A stretch of DNA of 64,000 bases. It comes from Mesaphorura yosii. Taxonomy: Eukaryota; Arthropoda; Collembola; Poduromorpha; Tullbergiidae. Shown piece by piece: positions 42,801-52,599 of the stretch. The notes beneath the pieces are model-generated. The model did not search any database. It saw only the letters and a program-made list of their open reading frames with translations, and was not told the DNA's origin. The translations under genes were made by a program, and so were the position numbers. The first letter of the stretch is position 1, and each line of letters opens with the position of its first letter. The stretch lies in contig WIXG01000086.1 of NCBI GenBank assembly GCA_009869945.1, positions 183,386 to 247,385 of the forward strand. Reading direction: 5' to 3'.

Positions 42801-45800
42801 ATGCACCTTCCGTGCCGTTTTTTTACAACTTTAAAACATGTGTAATAACACTAAGAACCAGACATAAAAAGAATCTCAACTACGCCGCATTTTACATGCG
42901 TGCTTAAAAAGAGTCGTAAATGATTGAGCTGCTGGGTTCAAAGTACTTATTGATTCCTGCAAGCTGTGATCTTCAGATTAAAGCCTTTTGTCATTGCAGC
43001 CAACCAGCGCAAATGTGATTACTTCACTCCTCAGACACGGACCTATCGAAGTTCTTACGTACCTGGGCTCGTTTGCCAGCTCAGACCTCCGATGAACATT
43101 TTCCTGCAATAAGAAATACAAGGGGTTAATGAAACCTCGCCGCACATTGCATGGCAGAATTTACGGATCCTTAACTCAGAATTCGATCGTAAAACTCTTT
43201 GCCCGAATCTCCTGCCGTTAAATCATGGAAGGACACACAACTATCAACCCGTCTGAGCGTTAACCAACCGCAGTTCAACAACCCATTTTAAGTGCATGCG
43301 CTAAAAATTTCTTCCATCTTCGATTATCTCCACGCATTTCTAGACATCACTGAGGCGAATTTGACTGGCTTTTATTACCATGCAGTTTCGTCAGCCCGGT
43401 GCTGCACAATCTCAGCTCACCAAGGCACTTATTAGGAATTATGGCTTGTTGACTGTGTACTCGGTGACATCGTATCGCTGCACGAGGCAATTATCATTTC
43501 TGTACAGCTTTCGGAGAAGCAATTTTAATTTTCGCAAGTTACCTTCAAATTACATCTCCAATGCAATTGTGCCTTGGCACAGTTCCTCTAATTATAGAGT
43601 GAGTGCGCGGTCTTTGACTTCACAAGTACGCAGATGCGACTATTTATACAAAACAGCAAGGCAATGCTGCTCAATCATCAAGCATATGCTACTTTCCTCA
43701 GAAGACATCACGGAATACTCCCAATCCATATCCACAACAATGCAACCGCACAGGTACGACTATTTTCGTGCACATGTGCGCAGAAATACAATCTAGGACG
43801 CATAGGTCTAGTTTCTGTGTTGAGTTTACAACTTGTCATGTGCATGGCCGCATTGAGGAAAATCACCGAAACTATAAGTGGAAATGTAAAGTCATTACAA
43901 TAATTATAATCTAATGAAGCCTTTCATTGTTGCTCAACATGAACGGCTCTAAATGAAGAAAGAATGAGAATCGAGAACAAGCCACGTTCAAGCTTCCAAG
44001 AAATAAAACTTGCGTCAATTCAATTCCATATAACATACAGGCCACGTGTTCACGAGATGGTTCGGCTTCTCTTTACACAAAGTGGGAGTTCTTGTCCTAA
44101 ATTATTAATATGACTTATTCGAAAAAATCTTTGCCGATGCCGCTATCAGTCGATCAAATCTCCTGACATTGAAATTTCATATGAATATGGGCTCAGATTT
44201 TGCCAGCATTAGAGTTTCAGGAACTGATATTATTCCATATTTGAAGAGTGCATTGTAGTACTCAAATGGTACGGCCAACTTTCGAGTGCAACGGTTGCTC
44301 CGAAGATTGGGAGTCATCGCACATGCTCATGAAGTTGTCTCACACGATCTATTGCATACGTGACTGCTTGAATTTTGCATCACCTGACTATGGTATCAGC
44401 ATTTTCATTGCCTCAATCACCCCGTGTATAATGAATCTCATGTAGTTCAGATTTTCACCACTTTAAAGCTTACATTTCCGTCTGGGATTTTAATAAATTA
44501 ATGCTTGCATTAAAAATTGGGGGCAAAGGCTATTAAAGTTTGAGTGTCGACAGCCGATTCATTCATAAGTCCCTAACAAATCGACTGCGAGACAAACTCT
44601 CACGCTTGGTTGGGCTGGCCGTTTTCTTGTCCTCGGCTCTCTACGATCGTAAATAACAATAGTTGTGGTGCAATTTAGAACGATGGGGAGAGGAGCGGAG
44701 TGAGATTTTGAACGAACTCAACTTTAGCTAATGAGCGAAATACTTTTAGTTTATAGCCTTAGAAAATAAAAAATTATGCATTGGTGAAATTATTATTATG
44801 TAAATGTAAATTCATGGTGAATTTAACGGCTGCTCTCTCTGGAACATTCACTTGTCTTCATGTCAATGCATAAAAATCCTTAAATATATGCGAGTTTATC
44901 CACGTTCAGGTTCACTTGAATGGGTTCGTATTCATTTGCGTGTACGTGAGAGTTCGTCGTTCGTCAGAGCACTGGGCGCAATTCTCCGGAGCTATTGTTG
45001 TTTTCGTGTTGTATGAATTCGTCTCTCATCTGGAGTTTACAGAAGTGATCGAGGTACTTGTAAATTTACATTCAGGCGAATGAGCTTTATGCTGGCTGAG
45101 AGCTCAGACTGTGAGTGCGAACTTTAATCATAGCTCTACGGCATGGATTGCTGGATCACCCAGACTTGATATTTGCTTATTATGAAGCGAAAAGCGAGTA
45201 TGAATGCACGTATGACATAATTGTGGGGTATTTTGTGTATCACTTGGAAACGAAGAACTACAAAAGTGATAAGCTCTAATGAACGGTAGCGAGTCTCTGT
45301 CTTGGTGTGGTTGGTGGCGGCTGTTTGTACATATTCACATCATGTATCCACGTTACACGACAGAGCGAACGTGTTGGAGATGTACAGTGCTCAGTAACGT
45401 TTTGAATTGATCATAGCACGAAGTCATGTAAAGGGAAAGGTCATCTGAAAATCTGAACGGGTGGACTGAGCCGAAATCTGACAAGCTAATTTTAATACTG
45501 AATTACGAAAACCAGAAGTGAGTGGAGAAGTCAATCTCATGCGCTTGCGTGTACCGAACAAGCATGAACGACCTCTTTCTGTCGCATTAAACGAAAGAGC
45601 CGACGCTTCTTGCAGCAATTATCAGTATCATGCCAGCTGAAGTTAATTATAATTCTACCGGAATGAAACGTACAGAAATGTATTAATAGAACTGCTCACG
45701 CTTAAGGCGAGTACGAATCGAACCTCAAAATTGAAAGGAATGAAATCCACAAACCCATACGTTAATGACAGCAGCAGCAATAATATTTCCGTGCACTTTG

Positions 45801-47232
45801 CTCCCTTTCTTGAAGGCAGAGTATGAGAAGCTTTTTTCCTTTAAACAAAACAAATATTTCAGTAAAATTGGGAGAAGACTTGGAAAGACACGTACCGCTC
45901 CTGAAAATGCAATATTTACCCATCTTTCAGAGTTACGCAAAAGGTATCTAACACCAGTGTTAGCGCAAACGAGTAGCGAGCACGAAGTCAAATGCTCAGA
46001 AACCACGAAACACAAGCAGCCGAACTCAAATGACATTTAAAAGATGAGCAAGAAAGTTGAGACTAGAAAATCAATTGTCTGGTTGAAGAACGACAGCAAG
46101 AGGAAGTCGAGTTCAAGAGTCGTGCCTTGAACGGTGGAATGGATAATTACGGGAGTGCTGTAAAACGAACTCCTCTACTCGCCAGCCAGTTCATTTTACC
46201 GTCAGGCAGAAAAGCACCTAATAAGAATTGTTATTATTATAACAATAACAGAAATAACTCTTGATAGTTTTCGACTCAATTCATTTGACTTTCGTGAGTT
46301 CCGAGCCATTTCATTACTGAAACGGATCATGAACACATCTATTGTCCGAAGGCACAAGTATCGACGCGAGGATTGGAGAAATCTCATAAATTATTTCTCA
46401 TTTTTCAATTTCGCAATAATTGACTCTGCTGTTTTTAGTAATTTAAATCCGATGATTGTTTCGTATGCTCGATTAGCATCGTGTTCGTCCCTCGTTAGAC
46501 TCCGTCTACGTGAATCTTTTTGTGCTAATTAATTCTAATAAATGCAAAGATACATGCAAATTTGTTCTACCTTCGCTTTTCTCAAGTACGTAGCTATGCG
46601 TGCATGAAAACTTGAGACAAATGCAAATGTATAGGCTGAGACAGGGCAAACCGAACGTAGACAGAGAACCAACTATGCTGAAGCTGAGACTGTGCTGATC
46701 CACGGCATTTAACCTGAACTGCATCCATTGGAACCTCCGCTCACGAACAACCGTTGTGTGCATACGCATAATATTAAATCTGCCTTTTCCATTATTTTAT
46801 GGTAATTAAATGAGTGGAGAGTAGCAGCGTATGCGCAATGTATGAAGCTGAGTGGAGTGGTAAAAAACGAGACACGTACAGGTGTTTTTTTTTTGTTAAT
46901 TAACATGCTGCGCGTAAGCGAAGGAAACCGACAGACAAAAAATCATTGCGTTTTTGTTGTCCTGGATTTTTCACCTTTGTAACATCGTACGTTGCGTTTG
47001 TGTACATTTCCTCCTATATGAATGACTGATGAACTTTTTTGCATCATGATTTGCGAGAGTACAATGCTTACGCAGGAGAGACAGGCAAGTGTCACAACAT
47101 TAAACATTGAACTCGGAATTTACGATCGTGCATGAATGACGAAATGTCTTACCCTGGGTCATTAGGTACTTCTGCTTGCAGTGTCCCGTCAGAATTTTCC
47201 ATTTTGACAACAAAATCCAAATCTTCACTCAT
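6776..47232 (-). CDS. Rbp6: Rbp6/Musashi-family RNA-binding protein
   Basis: A two-RRM RNA-binding protein of the Musashi family, closest by eye to Drosophila Rbp6. Known members bind UAG-containing motifs in mRNA 3'UTRs and control translation in stem and neural cells. Coding exons, in order: 47232-47153, 43103-43063, 36125-36044, 34416-34332, 34051-34010, 30265-30173, 25491-25443, 16391-16309, 16170-16083, 7244-7164, 6888-6776. All introns are GT-AG. The joined length is 837 nt, one open frame of 278 residues. RRM1 has RNP2 (KMFIGGL, residues 28-34) and RNP1 (RGFGFVTF, 68-75). RRM2 has RNP2 (KIFVGGL, 117-123) and RNP1 (RGFGFVTF, 157-164). The family signatures [17 protein letters not shown] and [12 protein letters not shown] are present. 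The Ala/Tyr/Gly tract [15 protein letters not shown] (about 219-233) is typical of Rbp6. The RRM core is very secure; the last exon is tentative and an alternative ending exists at 15787. Confidence 0.93.
7164..7244 (-). CDS. Rbp6: Rbp6 exon 10, Ala/Tyr/Gly-rich segment
   Basis: Encodes [20 protein letters not shown] then GLPYPT, a segment I recognise from insect Rbp6 C-termini. The acceptor GGCCTTGCAG supplies two bases that complete the Gly begun at 16083. The donor is ACAG|GTACTC. If that donor is skipped, the frame runs on 18 codons to a stop at 7108, a further possible short ending. Confidence 0.88.
7245..16082 (-). other. Rbp6 intron 9 (8.8 kb)
   Basis: The intron between the post-RRM2 exon and the Ala/Tyr/Gly-rich exon. 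If exon 9 reads through, 15787-16082 becomes coding and part of the DNA below it would be 3'UTR. Several stretches (about 11640-12500 and 14730-15240) are rich in CTA/CTC-type words and poor in long A/T runs. They have no clear frame or repeat structure. No other exon is supported. Confidence 0.6.
15787..16170 (-). CDS. Rbp6: Rbp6 exon 9, with optional read-through C-terminus
   Basis: The exon starts [20 protein letters not shown], the hallmark segment after RRM2, from acceptor GTTTGAGCAG. A strong donor (TATG|GTGAGTTC) at 16083/16082 lets it splice, in the correct phase, to the 7244 exon. Without that splice, the same frame continues 97 more codons after that Gly to a stop at 15789-15787. 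That tail is rich in Ala, Pro, Ser, Thr and Ile (for example [16 protein letters not shown]), and its DNA is less AT-rich than the surrounding intron. I infer a retained-intron isoform of 312 residues as well as the spliced form; transcripts would decide. Confidence 0.8.
   Translation of the reverse strand, partial: VECKKAQPKEVMLPSNLAKTRASTRGASYGEFILIPAIGTSTAHAVPTSIRYTPYAIPIAGAAASHSSALSGHSRTHHILSTLDHTPYLAPKNFFGVLTNQNQPQPAAGIAINPMGITMLPIQAMSL
16309..16391 (-). CDS. Rbp6: Rbp6 exon 8, RRM2 RNP1 and end of RRM2
   Basis: Encodes [20 protein letters not shown] then FHEINNKM. The first Gly is completed across the junction with exon 7. The donor is ATG|GTAAGT. The sequence matches the Musashi-family RRM2 C-terminal half closely. 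Confidence 0.95.
16392..25442 (-). other. Rbp6 intron 7 (9.1 kb)
   Basis: The largest intron of the gene, between the two halves of RRM2. It carries the degenerate tandem array near 24 kb. A 184-codon open frame on the minus strand (21174-21728) is AT-rich, hydrophobic and unrecognisable, and I treat it as chance. Nothing else is supported. Confidence 0.65.
23966..24700. repeat. Degenerate tandem repeat, 265-bp higher-order period
   Basis: The motif GAGTTACAACAATTAAA occurs at about 24275 and again 265 bp later at about 24540. Between and around these, the words TTCGGTTTTTTCTC, TTTTGATCGAGACATG or -GCATG, and AAGACATGCATAAG recur several times at roughly half that spacing. The units are diverged and the array fades out towards 24770, with ACTTAAGACATGTCTA as a last echo. 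It is intronic, has no coding frame, and looks like an old satellite-type or element-derived repeat. Period and boundaries were read by eye. Confidence 0.7.
25443..25491 (-). CDS. Rbp6: Rbp6 exon 7, middle of RRM2 (49 nt)
   Basis: Encodes [16 protein letters not shown] plus one base of the following Gly codon: the second strand and loop of RRM2. The acceptor is CTGTTTCAG and the donor G|GTAAGC. It joins in frame to RNP1 at 16391. Confidence 0.95.
25492..30172 (-). other. Rbp6 intron 6 (4.7 kb)
   Basis: Splits RRM2 between exons 6 and 7. I see no repeat with clear boundaries, no RNA gene and no recognisable coding segment. Confidence 0.6.
30173..30265 (-). CDS. Rbp6: Rbp6 exon 6, RRM2 RNP2
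   Basis: A phase-0 exon of 31 codons starting [18 protein letters not shown] and ending YFEQFGP. It carries the linker, RNP2 and first helix of RRM2. The SAPTT variant after GGL is, as I remember it, Rbp6-like, where vertebrate MSI has SVNTT. The acceptor is TTTATTCGCAG and the donor CCG|GTAAGA. Confidence 0.95.
30266..34009 (-). other. Rbp6 intron 5 (3.7 kb)
   Basis: Lies between the inter-RRM linker exon and exon 6. It holds short overlapping open frames on both strands but no recognisable protein, repeat or RNA gene. Confidence 0.6.
34010..34051 (-). CDS. Rbp6: Rbp6 exon 5, RRM linker (42 nt)
   Basis: A phase-0 exon of 14 codons encoding [14 protein letters not shown], the conserved end of RRM1 and start of the inter-RRM linker. 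The acceptor is TTTAATTTCAG and the donor AAG|GTAATC. The intron to exon 4 is only 280 bp, unlike most others in this gene. Confidence 0.95.
34332..34416 (-). CDS. Rbp6: Rbp6 exon 4, RRM1 RNP1
   Basis: Encodes [20 protein letters not shown] and then THELDGKK: the RNP1 strand and second helix of RRM1. The preceding split codon supplies the Arg of RGFGFVTF. The donor is AAG|GTAATT. This is the textbook Musashi/Rbp6 arrangement. Confidence 0.95.
34417..36043 (-). other. Rbp6 intron 3 (1.6 kb)
   Basis: AT-rich intron splitting RRM1 just before RNP1. Nothing further was recognised. Confidence 0.6.
36044..36125 (-). CDS. Rbp6: Rbp6 exon 3, middle of RRM1
   Basis: Encodes [20 protein letters not shown] followed by DPTTRRSR: the first RRM1 helix, the second strand and the loop leading to RNP1. 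The acceptor has a pyrimidine tract (CTTTCTTTCCACAG) and the donor is AG|GTAAGTG. It splices in frame to the exon at 34416. Confidence 0.94.
39752..39759 (+). repeat. hAT target-site duplication, left copy
   Basis: GACGTAAT directly abuts the left inverted repeat. Its partner GACGTGAT abuts the right one. The single G/A difference suggests a point mutation since insertion. Confidence 0.85.
39760..40588. mobile_element. Non-autonomous hAT-type element (829 bp)
   Basis: The ends are perfect 19-bp terminal inverted repeats: TAGTGCTTCCCACGGCACC at 39760-39778 and its reverse complement at 40570-40588. They are flanked by GACGTAAT (39752-39759) and GACGTGAT (40589-40596), an 8-bp target duplication with one mismatch. 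An 8-bp duplication and TIRs starting TAGTG fit the hAT superfamily. Both arms (about 180-200 bp) are GC-rich and full of GGAGTCG/CGACTCC words in both orientations; the centre is AT-rich. No transposase frame exists inside, so it would have been moved in trans, MITE-like. The open frames in the arms are by-products of the repeats. Confidence 0.9.
40589..40596 (+). repeat. hAT target-site duplication, right copy
   Basis: GACGTGAT immediately follows the right inverted repeat and matches the left copy at 7 of 8 bases. Confidence 0.85.
43063..43103 (-). CDS. Rbp6: Rbp6 exon 2, RRM1 RNP2 (41 nt)
   Basis: A very small exon encoding [13 protein letters not shown], the first beta strand (RNP2) of RRM1. 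The acceptor is CTTATTGCAG and the donor G|GTACGTAAG. One base at each end completes split codons, giving Gly at the start and Glu at the end. It sits between introns of about 4.0 and 6.9 kb. The peptide is nearly invariant in the Musashi family, so its identity is secure despite the size. Confidence 0.93.
43104..47152 (-). other. Rbp6 intron 1 (4.0 kb)
   Basis: Lies between the start-codon exon and the RNP2 micro-exon. A 138-codon plus-strand open frame at 43380-43796 has no recognisable features and I treat it as chance. No repeat with clear edges was seen. Confidence 0.55.
47153..47232 (-). CDS. Rbp6: Rbp6 coding exon 1 (start codon)
   Basis: The ATG at 47232-47230 is the first ATG in this frame. 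No in-frame stop lies within about 33 codons upstream, so a longer N-terminus or an upstream splice cannot be excluded. The exon encodes 26 acidic residues ending VPNDP plus two bases of a Gly codon. The donor is GG|GTAAGA. Joining to the 43103 exon gives [13 protein letters not shown], the usual lead-in to Musashi/Rbp6 RRM1, and this is the main reason for the call. An AG in minus-strand sequence just before ATAATGAG could be an acceptor that makes the bases before ATG 5'UTR. Confidence 0.85.
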
Positions 47233-50200
47233 TATCTTTTGTTGGGTCGTTAAAAGAGCGAATGTTGCTTCGGTAAGTAGTGTTGCGAAATTCACTAAAA
47301 CTTTATGCAGCGCTAGAGCAAACTGTCGCAAACGTCACTGGTGCCGACAGAAGCATGTGCATGTGTTACTGACCCACGTTGGAGATTTGAGTCGCGTCAA
47401 ATGAAGATCCTCGTGTCAATAGAAACGGATCGTGAAAAGTTAAAAAGTTGTATAAAAACGTCAACACTAGAAAGTTCAGATCAGTTGGTCAGTTGCGACC
47501 GATTCGAGTTCGGCTTCGCCGATCCAAGCATGTAGCAGAGAGAAAACGTATAATTTTCTTCGTGTGTAGCCTTACTTTTGCTCGAAACAAGGAAGAAGAA
47601 GCTGACTGAAGTGATTTTTCAGTGTCACGACGAGAAGAGAGTTAGCAGGGTTGTCAACTAATTACCTTTAACCAAAATAAAACTGCTGGAGCTAAACTCT
47701 AACTGCTTATTAATACAACTTTTAACCTGTATGGAACTTTCGAACCTCTCGCTGTCTCCGTTCTGGGTGTTACTACTACTGAAACTGAACTAAGACTGAC
47801 TGTCTGAACGCATGAGAGGAACTTGTGTTATGTTTTTTCCTTCCTAGGTTTTTAACTCTGTGCCTCCTCTGACGATGATGAGAACTGTTGAATGCACGAT
47901 CCGCTACTGCCTGCCTCGTACACTGTTGAATCACACTGGAGGAAGCACATGCAGACGTTAGACTAAACTTAACTCTCGTGCTAGTACGGCGGTGGACGAG
48001 CTGGCATTCGTGGTATTACGAAAGAAGTTACAGAGCACAATACGTTCTAGGCAGTGGGAAAATCAAGAGTCTAAATAATAATACTCATTCGAAAACTATA
48101 CGTGCGAACTCCTGGGCCAAATTCCCGGCCATTTTGGCAAGATTGCTCCTCCTCAATGTCTTTCCCCGCATTTCACCCACTAGCTCTGGCTCTAGAATCG
48201 TGCTAGCTCGCGTAGAACTCCACGGCCGAGGCGCGAGACATTTTACGGCGAGCATTCCGAATCCAACCGCGTCGTTCGACTCCAAACTGTCCTAACACAA
48301 TAGATCAAGTCTTAGGCCCACGCTCAATACCAGTCTGCAAGACTGCAAAGCCAAAATATTAGGACGGTTGGAACACGCTGAAACGGTCCCATTCAGAACT
48401 CCAGCCAACAACGGCCAGATTCACAGTTCGAGACATCGCGTCGTCTTGATTTGAATTAGAAAAAGTATTGAGACTTGAATCTGACTTCCTGACAACACAC
48501 TAGAACGCTACACTGCCGTTTACGATGTCATATCAGTGTCACTAAAGTTCACAGGTTGACAGCAATCTGCATGATTCCACCGACCTATGAATTCAAATAG
48601 GGCTGACGAATAGGTGCAACAGTAAGAAGAAGCTACACGCCCCAACGACTAATAGAAAATGTTTCATACTCTTCACGTTATGTGCCTCACACAACGACGA
48701 GCCTGGCGTTCAAATCCCTGTGATTAAACAGTTGTTATGTCAAGAGGACAGTATCATCTTGAGGATTTTGATTTGATCGAAATTTGGGACTCCTTATCCA
48801 TTATTATCCTCCCGCTCCGCCCTCAAGCCGTTCGTTTGAGTCCAAAATTTTTGGTTCACAATTTCGTAACTCGTTTCTTTGGATTTGCATTTTCTGCCCT
48901 ACTGCTTATTTCTAGTTACGTTGAGCTGAAAAGAAATGGCAATTACAATATTATCAAGCGGTCAAGCCTTATCTAATGGAAAGTGTAATGTCATTTAGCC
49001 AATTTGGGATTGTTCCAGGTGGAGCAGACACATCTGCAACCACAAGGGAGAGCATAGTACTCTCTTGCTAAGGATGGCGGAGAGGTCAGCGTCTGAGTTC
49101 ATGCTTCCGTTTGAATGGTGAAATTTGATAATTCAGTTGGCGGAAGGCTATTATTAAAAAAATGAAATCGACCTTTTAATCTACACAGTGTATTGTATTG
49201 CAGCGGTGATCTGGATGCTTGCAATCTTGAAAGGACAAGAGATGTCCATGATATTGGTCCGGCGCTGTTTCCGAGCAAGTCAACCATGGGCTGAGTTACC
49301 ATGTCTAATTGATGCCATCTCATTCATCTAAACTTACGGAATTTAACGCGAATCTACATGGTCATCTGGACTTTCTGAATTTTGCGCTCTCTACGATAGA
49401 CGCGTCCCGACCAGCACAGTCAGCGCCGAAACAGTATCGAAACTCGTACTGCCGTTTTGGTGTCAAGGTGTCCCACTTTTTGTCATCGAAACGTCAACGA
49501 AACATAACATTGAAATAGTGCCGCGCCATGACGTTAAATCAATGGCATTCATTTCCTGGTGCCATTTCAATACTGGAACAGGTGCATTTTCGTTTTTCTA
49601 CCAGTACTGATTAAGTGCCAAATTTTTAATGTCGTTTCGATGTTCGCTTAATGGTGAAAAATAAGCAAGAAAAGTGAAGAAAGTGAAAGAAAAAGATTTC
49701 TTAATTAAATTTTATTTTCAGAGATAATTGCGCATATACGGCATAATTAAAGATTAATTCAGTGATTCCAGTAATGAATGATAGAACGAGGCATCAATCT
49801 TGTAGCAAGAAATTGTAAATAGATGGCGAGAGGCTTATCTAGGCGATAAACACAATTACACTAATTCAAAAACTGTAAACTGGACACTTCACTACATTTA
49901 AATGAACTTCATTTGCACTTGCACCGAATATTTTAAAACATTGACAATTAACTGGCACAAAATTTTTAAAAAAGAACTGGTTACTTTAGCTTGGAAATAT
50001 ATGTCTGTTCTACACGAGGACCAACGGACAACTGACTAAAGTTCATGCATGCATAATGTGAGGCAATGAGACAAACCAAAATGGCTGAGTGCAGGATTGC
50101 GAAATGCCAAAAGTTCGGTACCCTTTCGGTGAGCTTTCGGCACTGATATCTGAGAGAATTTGGCGTTTAATTTTCGATACCGAAATTGCACATAAACGGC

Positions 50201-50844
50201 AACGTAAGCTGGTACCGATTTCTTTCCTTAATTTCAACGATTTTTCGACACAATTTCAATAGTTACTAATGCGTACCAGTATTCTGCCATTTTTTCGGTA
50301 CCGAGTAGGTGAGAACTTTTATGTACTGGACTAGGTGCCACAATATTGGTACCCGATCGGGATTAAACTGATGGCAGTGTTAATGCCAGTTTAATCGGTA
50401 TTGTCTCCGTACCTGTAACACACTTTAAAAGTAACGTTGTAGTTTCGACACACATCGTTGGCAATTTCAATACAAAATCGTCGTCTATGCTGGTTGGGTT
50501 GTATCTTGGCAGCATTTGAATCCTTTGTATTTCTTGCTTCGGCTGTCGTTTGGCTCTCTTGCTCTGGACTTCAAATCAAACCAAAAGAGTGGAAGTCGCA
50601 CAACTTACTCAACTTTTGCGCAAGTTTCGTAATCACTTGGAATGGTGGATTATACGTGTCACAATGCGTTCATTGAGCCCCTAACATCGCCACCGAATAC
50701 AATTTGGGAAAAATCGCTGGTATTTGGAGACAATTAGCAATATACAATTAGTGATTGGGTGATTGGCGATAGATTCATCTCTCATCTGGTCTCATTCTCA
50801 TTATTACAGTTGCAGTGTGTTACTGGTCGTGCCAGTAAGTTAAG
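47233..50844. other. Head-to-head spacer between Rbp6 and RMND1
   Basis: Rbp6 (minus) and RMND1 (plus) are transcribed away from each other across 3.6 kb, so both promoters and the Rbp6 5'UTR should lie here. The stretch 48085-48300 is notably CpG-rich and contains CAAAATGGCCGGG on the minus strand, similar to a YY1-type site. It is a candidate Rbp6 promoter or 5'UTR exon. From about 49400 to 50460 the DNA has many GGTACC- and TTCGATACCGAA-type words and may be a decayed mobile element. Confidence 0.5.
50361..50396. repeat. Imperfect inverted repeat (hairpin)
   Basis: GATTAAACTGATGGCA is followed after GTGTTAA by TGCCAGTTTAATC. The arms pair with an unpaired two-base interruption and could form a stem of about 13 bp. 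It lies in the GGTACC-rich block upstream of RMND1. Confidence 0.6.
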
Positions 50845-52499
50845 ATGATTTTGAAATTCCTTGCTGGAGGACTGAGAGGTTTCAGCATTCAACTAGGAGC
50901 TCTGAATGGTGTGACAGGATTGGAACCCTCTGTAAGTTCAGTTAAACTTGTGTTGAACAATTCCATTACCCAGCCTGCGTTTTTCTCATGAATCGAATTT
51001 GTTAACCTTCTTCCCAGAGATGCGTTCGTTTGACTGGTGATTTCCGAGCCCTACACAGATTGGGTAGCCACAATAAGCAAGGAATTTATGGATCACATTC
51101 CTCTCTCCAATCTTCGATTGATTTTCCGAAATCGATTGTAGGCGAATACTTCGTGCCTCGCAGAAGTGTCGCCAGCGATTTCTCTGGATCTGGTCCTCGG
51201 CCTAAACCAAATGTGAAAGACAATCTCTCGACGGCAACATCTTCCGGAGTAAATGCCGTACCCTTGACCAAGAAACGTGCAATAAAGCGAAAACAAGCCA
51301 CTGAAACTCAAGTCGTACAAGAGGAAGGGGCCAGAGTTTGGTATCCCATTGTTGCTTATGCCACGTGCGAAGAGATCAATCTACGGCGCTTAAGAGCTGG
51401 TCTTATCAAAGAAGGATTGTATATTCCTACCGTTTGGTCAAAAGGTGAATTACAACGCGCACATGTAATGATGAGGAGAATCGTTTATAAAATTTTCTAA
51501 ATTGCATCTTCGGACTATGTTTGGGCAAAGACTCTGGGCTCGAAGATGTAATTCACGCAACCGCAAAATATGTCATCGGAAAGGAGCCGAGAGAAATGTT
51601 CTTCTTTCAAGAGGGAACGGTTGTATTTTGGAATGTTCCTGAATCGGAAAGAGCTACGATTTTGAGGTATTTCTAATTGCATGAAGAAGCGCAAATATAT
51701 GCATGTACTAATAATGATTCGGCTTCTGCCAGATCTCTCAAGGCGTTTGAACACGGATCCTTCAATGAGTCGGAGGTCATGCAAGAGAGCGAGTTCATTT
51801 TCTACAGCCACAGTGAGCAACGGTAATTTTTCTTTGATTTGGCCTACACAATGACAGTTGAATGACACTCAGGTACTGATGAAACGTGCTCGGCTTTTAG
51901 GTCCACCCATTTGCTGAATGGAAAAGTGATGCTGAATCTGGATTGCTCAGACATTGTGCTTGAGAAATACACAATTGCAAATGCAATGGCGCAATCAGTA
52001 AAATTGGGAATTTGGGAGTCCACCTTGGAGCGATTTGTCGAAAGCATTGACCACGTCACCGAGGTAATCAGTTGGTTTGCGACACATGATACATAAGTCG
52101 TTATACATTCGATGCTAAATCTGATATCTATCACAGGAACTCAAAGGAGGGAAACACATTAAACTCACGCGTGCTCAAGTTTTACAAAAGACTGGAGAAC
52201 TGTTTGGGTTAAGAAATGAAATAAATCTGAATTCCGACTTGCTGGACACTCCAGAATTTTACTGGGAACATGAAAATTTGGAAGCACTTTACCACAAGCT
52301 ACACAACTACTTAAGCATTACTCGCCGCACGGATGTCATGAACGAGAAATTGACTCAATGCTACGAACTTCTGGAATTAATTTCTGGCCATTTGAACGAC
52401 AAGCATCATGTGCGGCTGGAGTGGATGATTATCGCTTTAATTACAGTTGAAGTTTTCTTCGAAATCGCCCACATGGTAGATCGGTACCAATTGCTTTGA
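50845..52499 (+). CDS. RMND1: RMND1, mitochondrial DUF155 protein
   Basis: Human RMND1 is a mitochondrial inner-membrane protein needed for mitochondrial translation; the family (DUF155) includes yeast Sif2, Sif3 and Mrx10. Exons: 50845-50931, 51018-51444, 51531-51666, 51733-51822, 51901-52063, 52137-52499. All introns are GT-AG and 69-86 bp. The total of 1,266 nt gives 421 residues, close to the human length of about 449. The ATG is preceded by an in-frame TAA at 50836, fixing the start. The N-terminus (MILKFLAGGLRGFSIQLGAL) suits a mitochondrial presequence. Residues 30-130 are variable and Ser/Lys-rich. DUF155 follows with FFFQEGTVVFWN (195-206), a GIWESTLERFVESI helix, KTGELFGLRNEINLNSDLL, TPEFYWEHENLE (338-349) and MNEKL. 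The end holds one membrane-type helix (LEWMIIALITVEVFFEIAHM, 395-414), typical of the family. Confidence 0.95.
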
Positions 52500-52565
52500 T
52501 GCAATGTTCCAAGTGCTGATTTTGTACGTCCTTTCATACATTTGAGAAATGTTTAGTCAGATCAA

Positions 52566-52590
52566 AATAAAAGTCACTCCAATAAATAAA
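52566..52590 (+). terminator. RMND1 polyadenylation signals
   Basis: AATAAA occurs at 52566-52571, 52581-52586 and, overlapping, 52585-52590. These are 67 to 91 bases after the RMND1 stop, as expected for a short 3'UTR. Cleavage would probably fall near 52600-52615. Confidence 0.7.
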
Positions 52591-52599
52591 CGTTTTGTA

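Larger units (their letters stand above)
36126..43062 (-). other. Rbp6 intron 2 (6.9 kb)
   Basis: Lies between the RNP2 micro-exon and the rest of RRM1. It contains the hAT-type element at 39760-40588. Outside the element I see no exon, RNA gene or further bounded repeat. Confidence 0.65.

Noticed and set aside
43380..43796. 138-codon plus-strand open frame
   Set aside because: No recognisable motif, no supporting splice or regulatory context, and overlapped by another open frame.
48640..48730. Second tRNA-like string (GTTCAAATCCC)
   Set aside because: The T-arm does not pair properly and no A box lies upstream.
51086..51320. Minus-strand open frames over RMND1 exon 2
   Set aside because: Antisense shadows of a coding exon joined in frame with five others.
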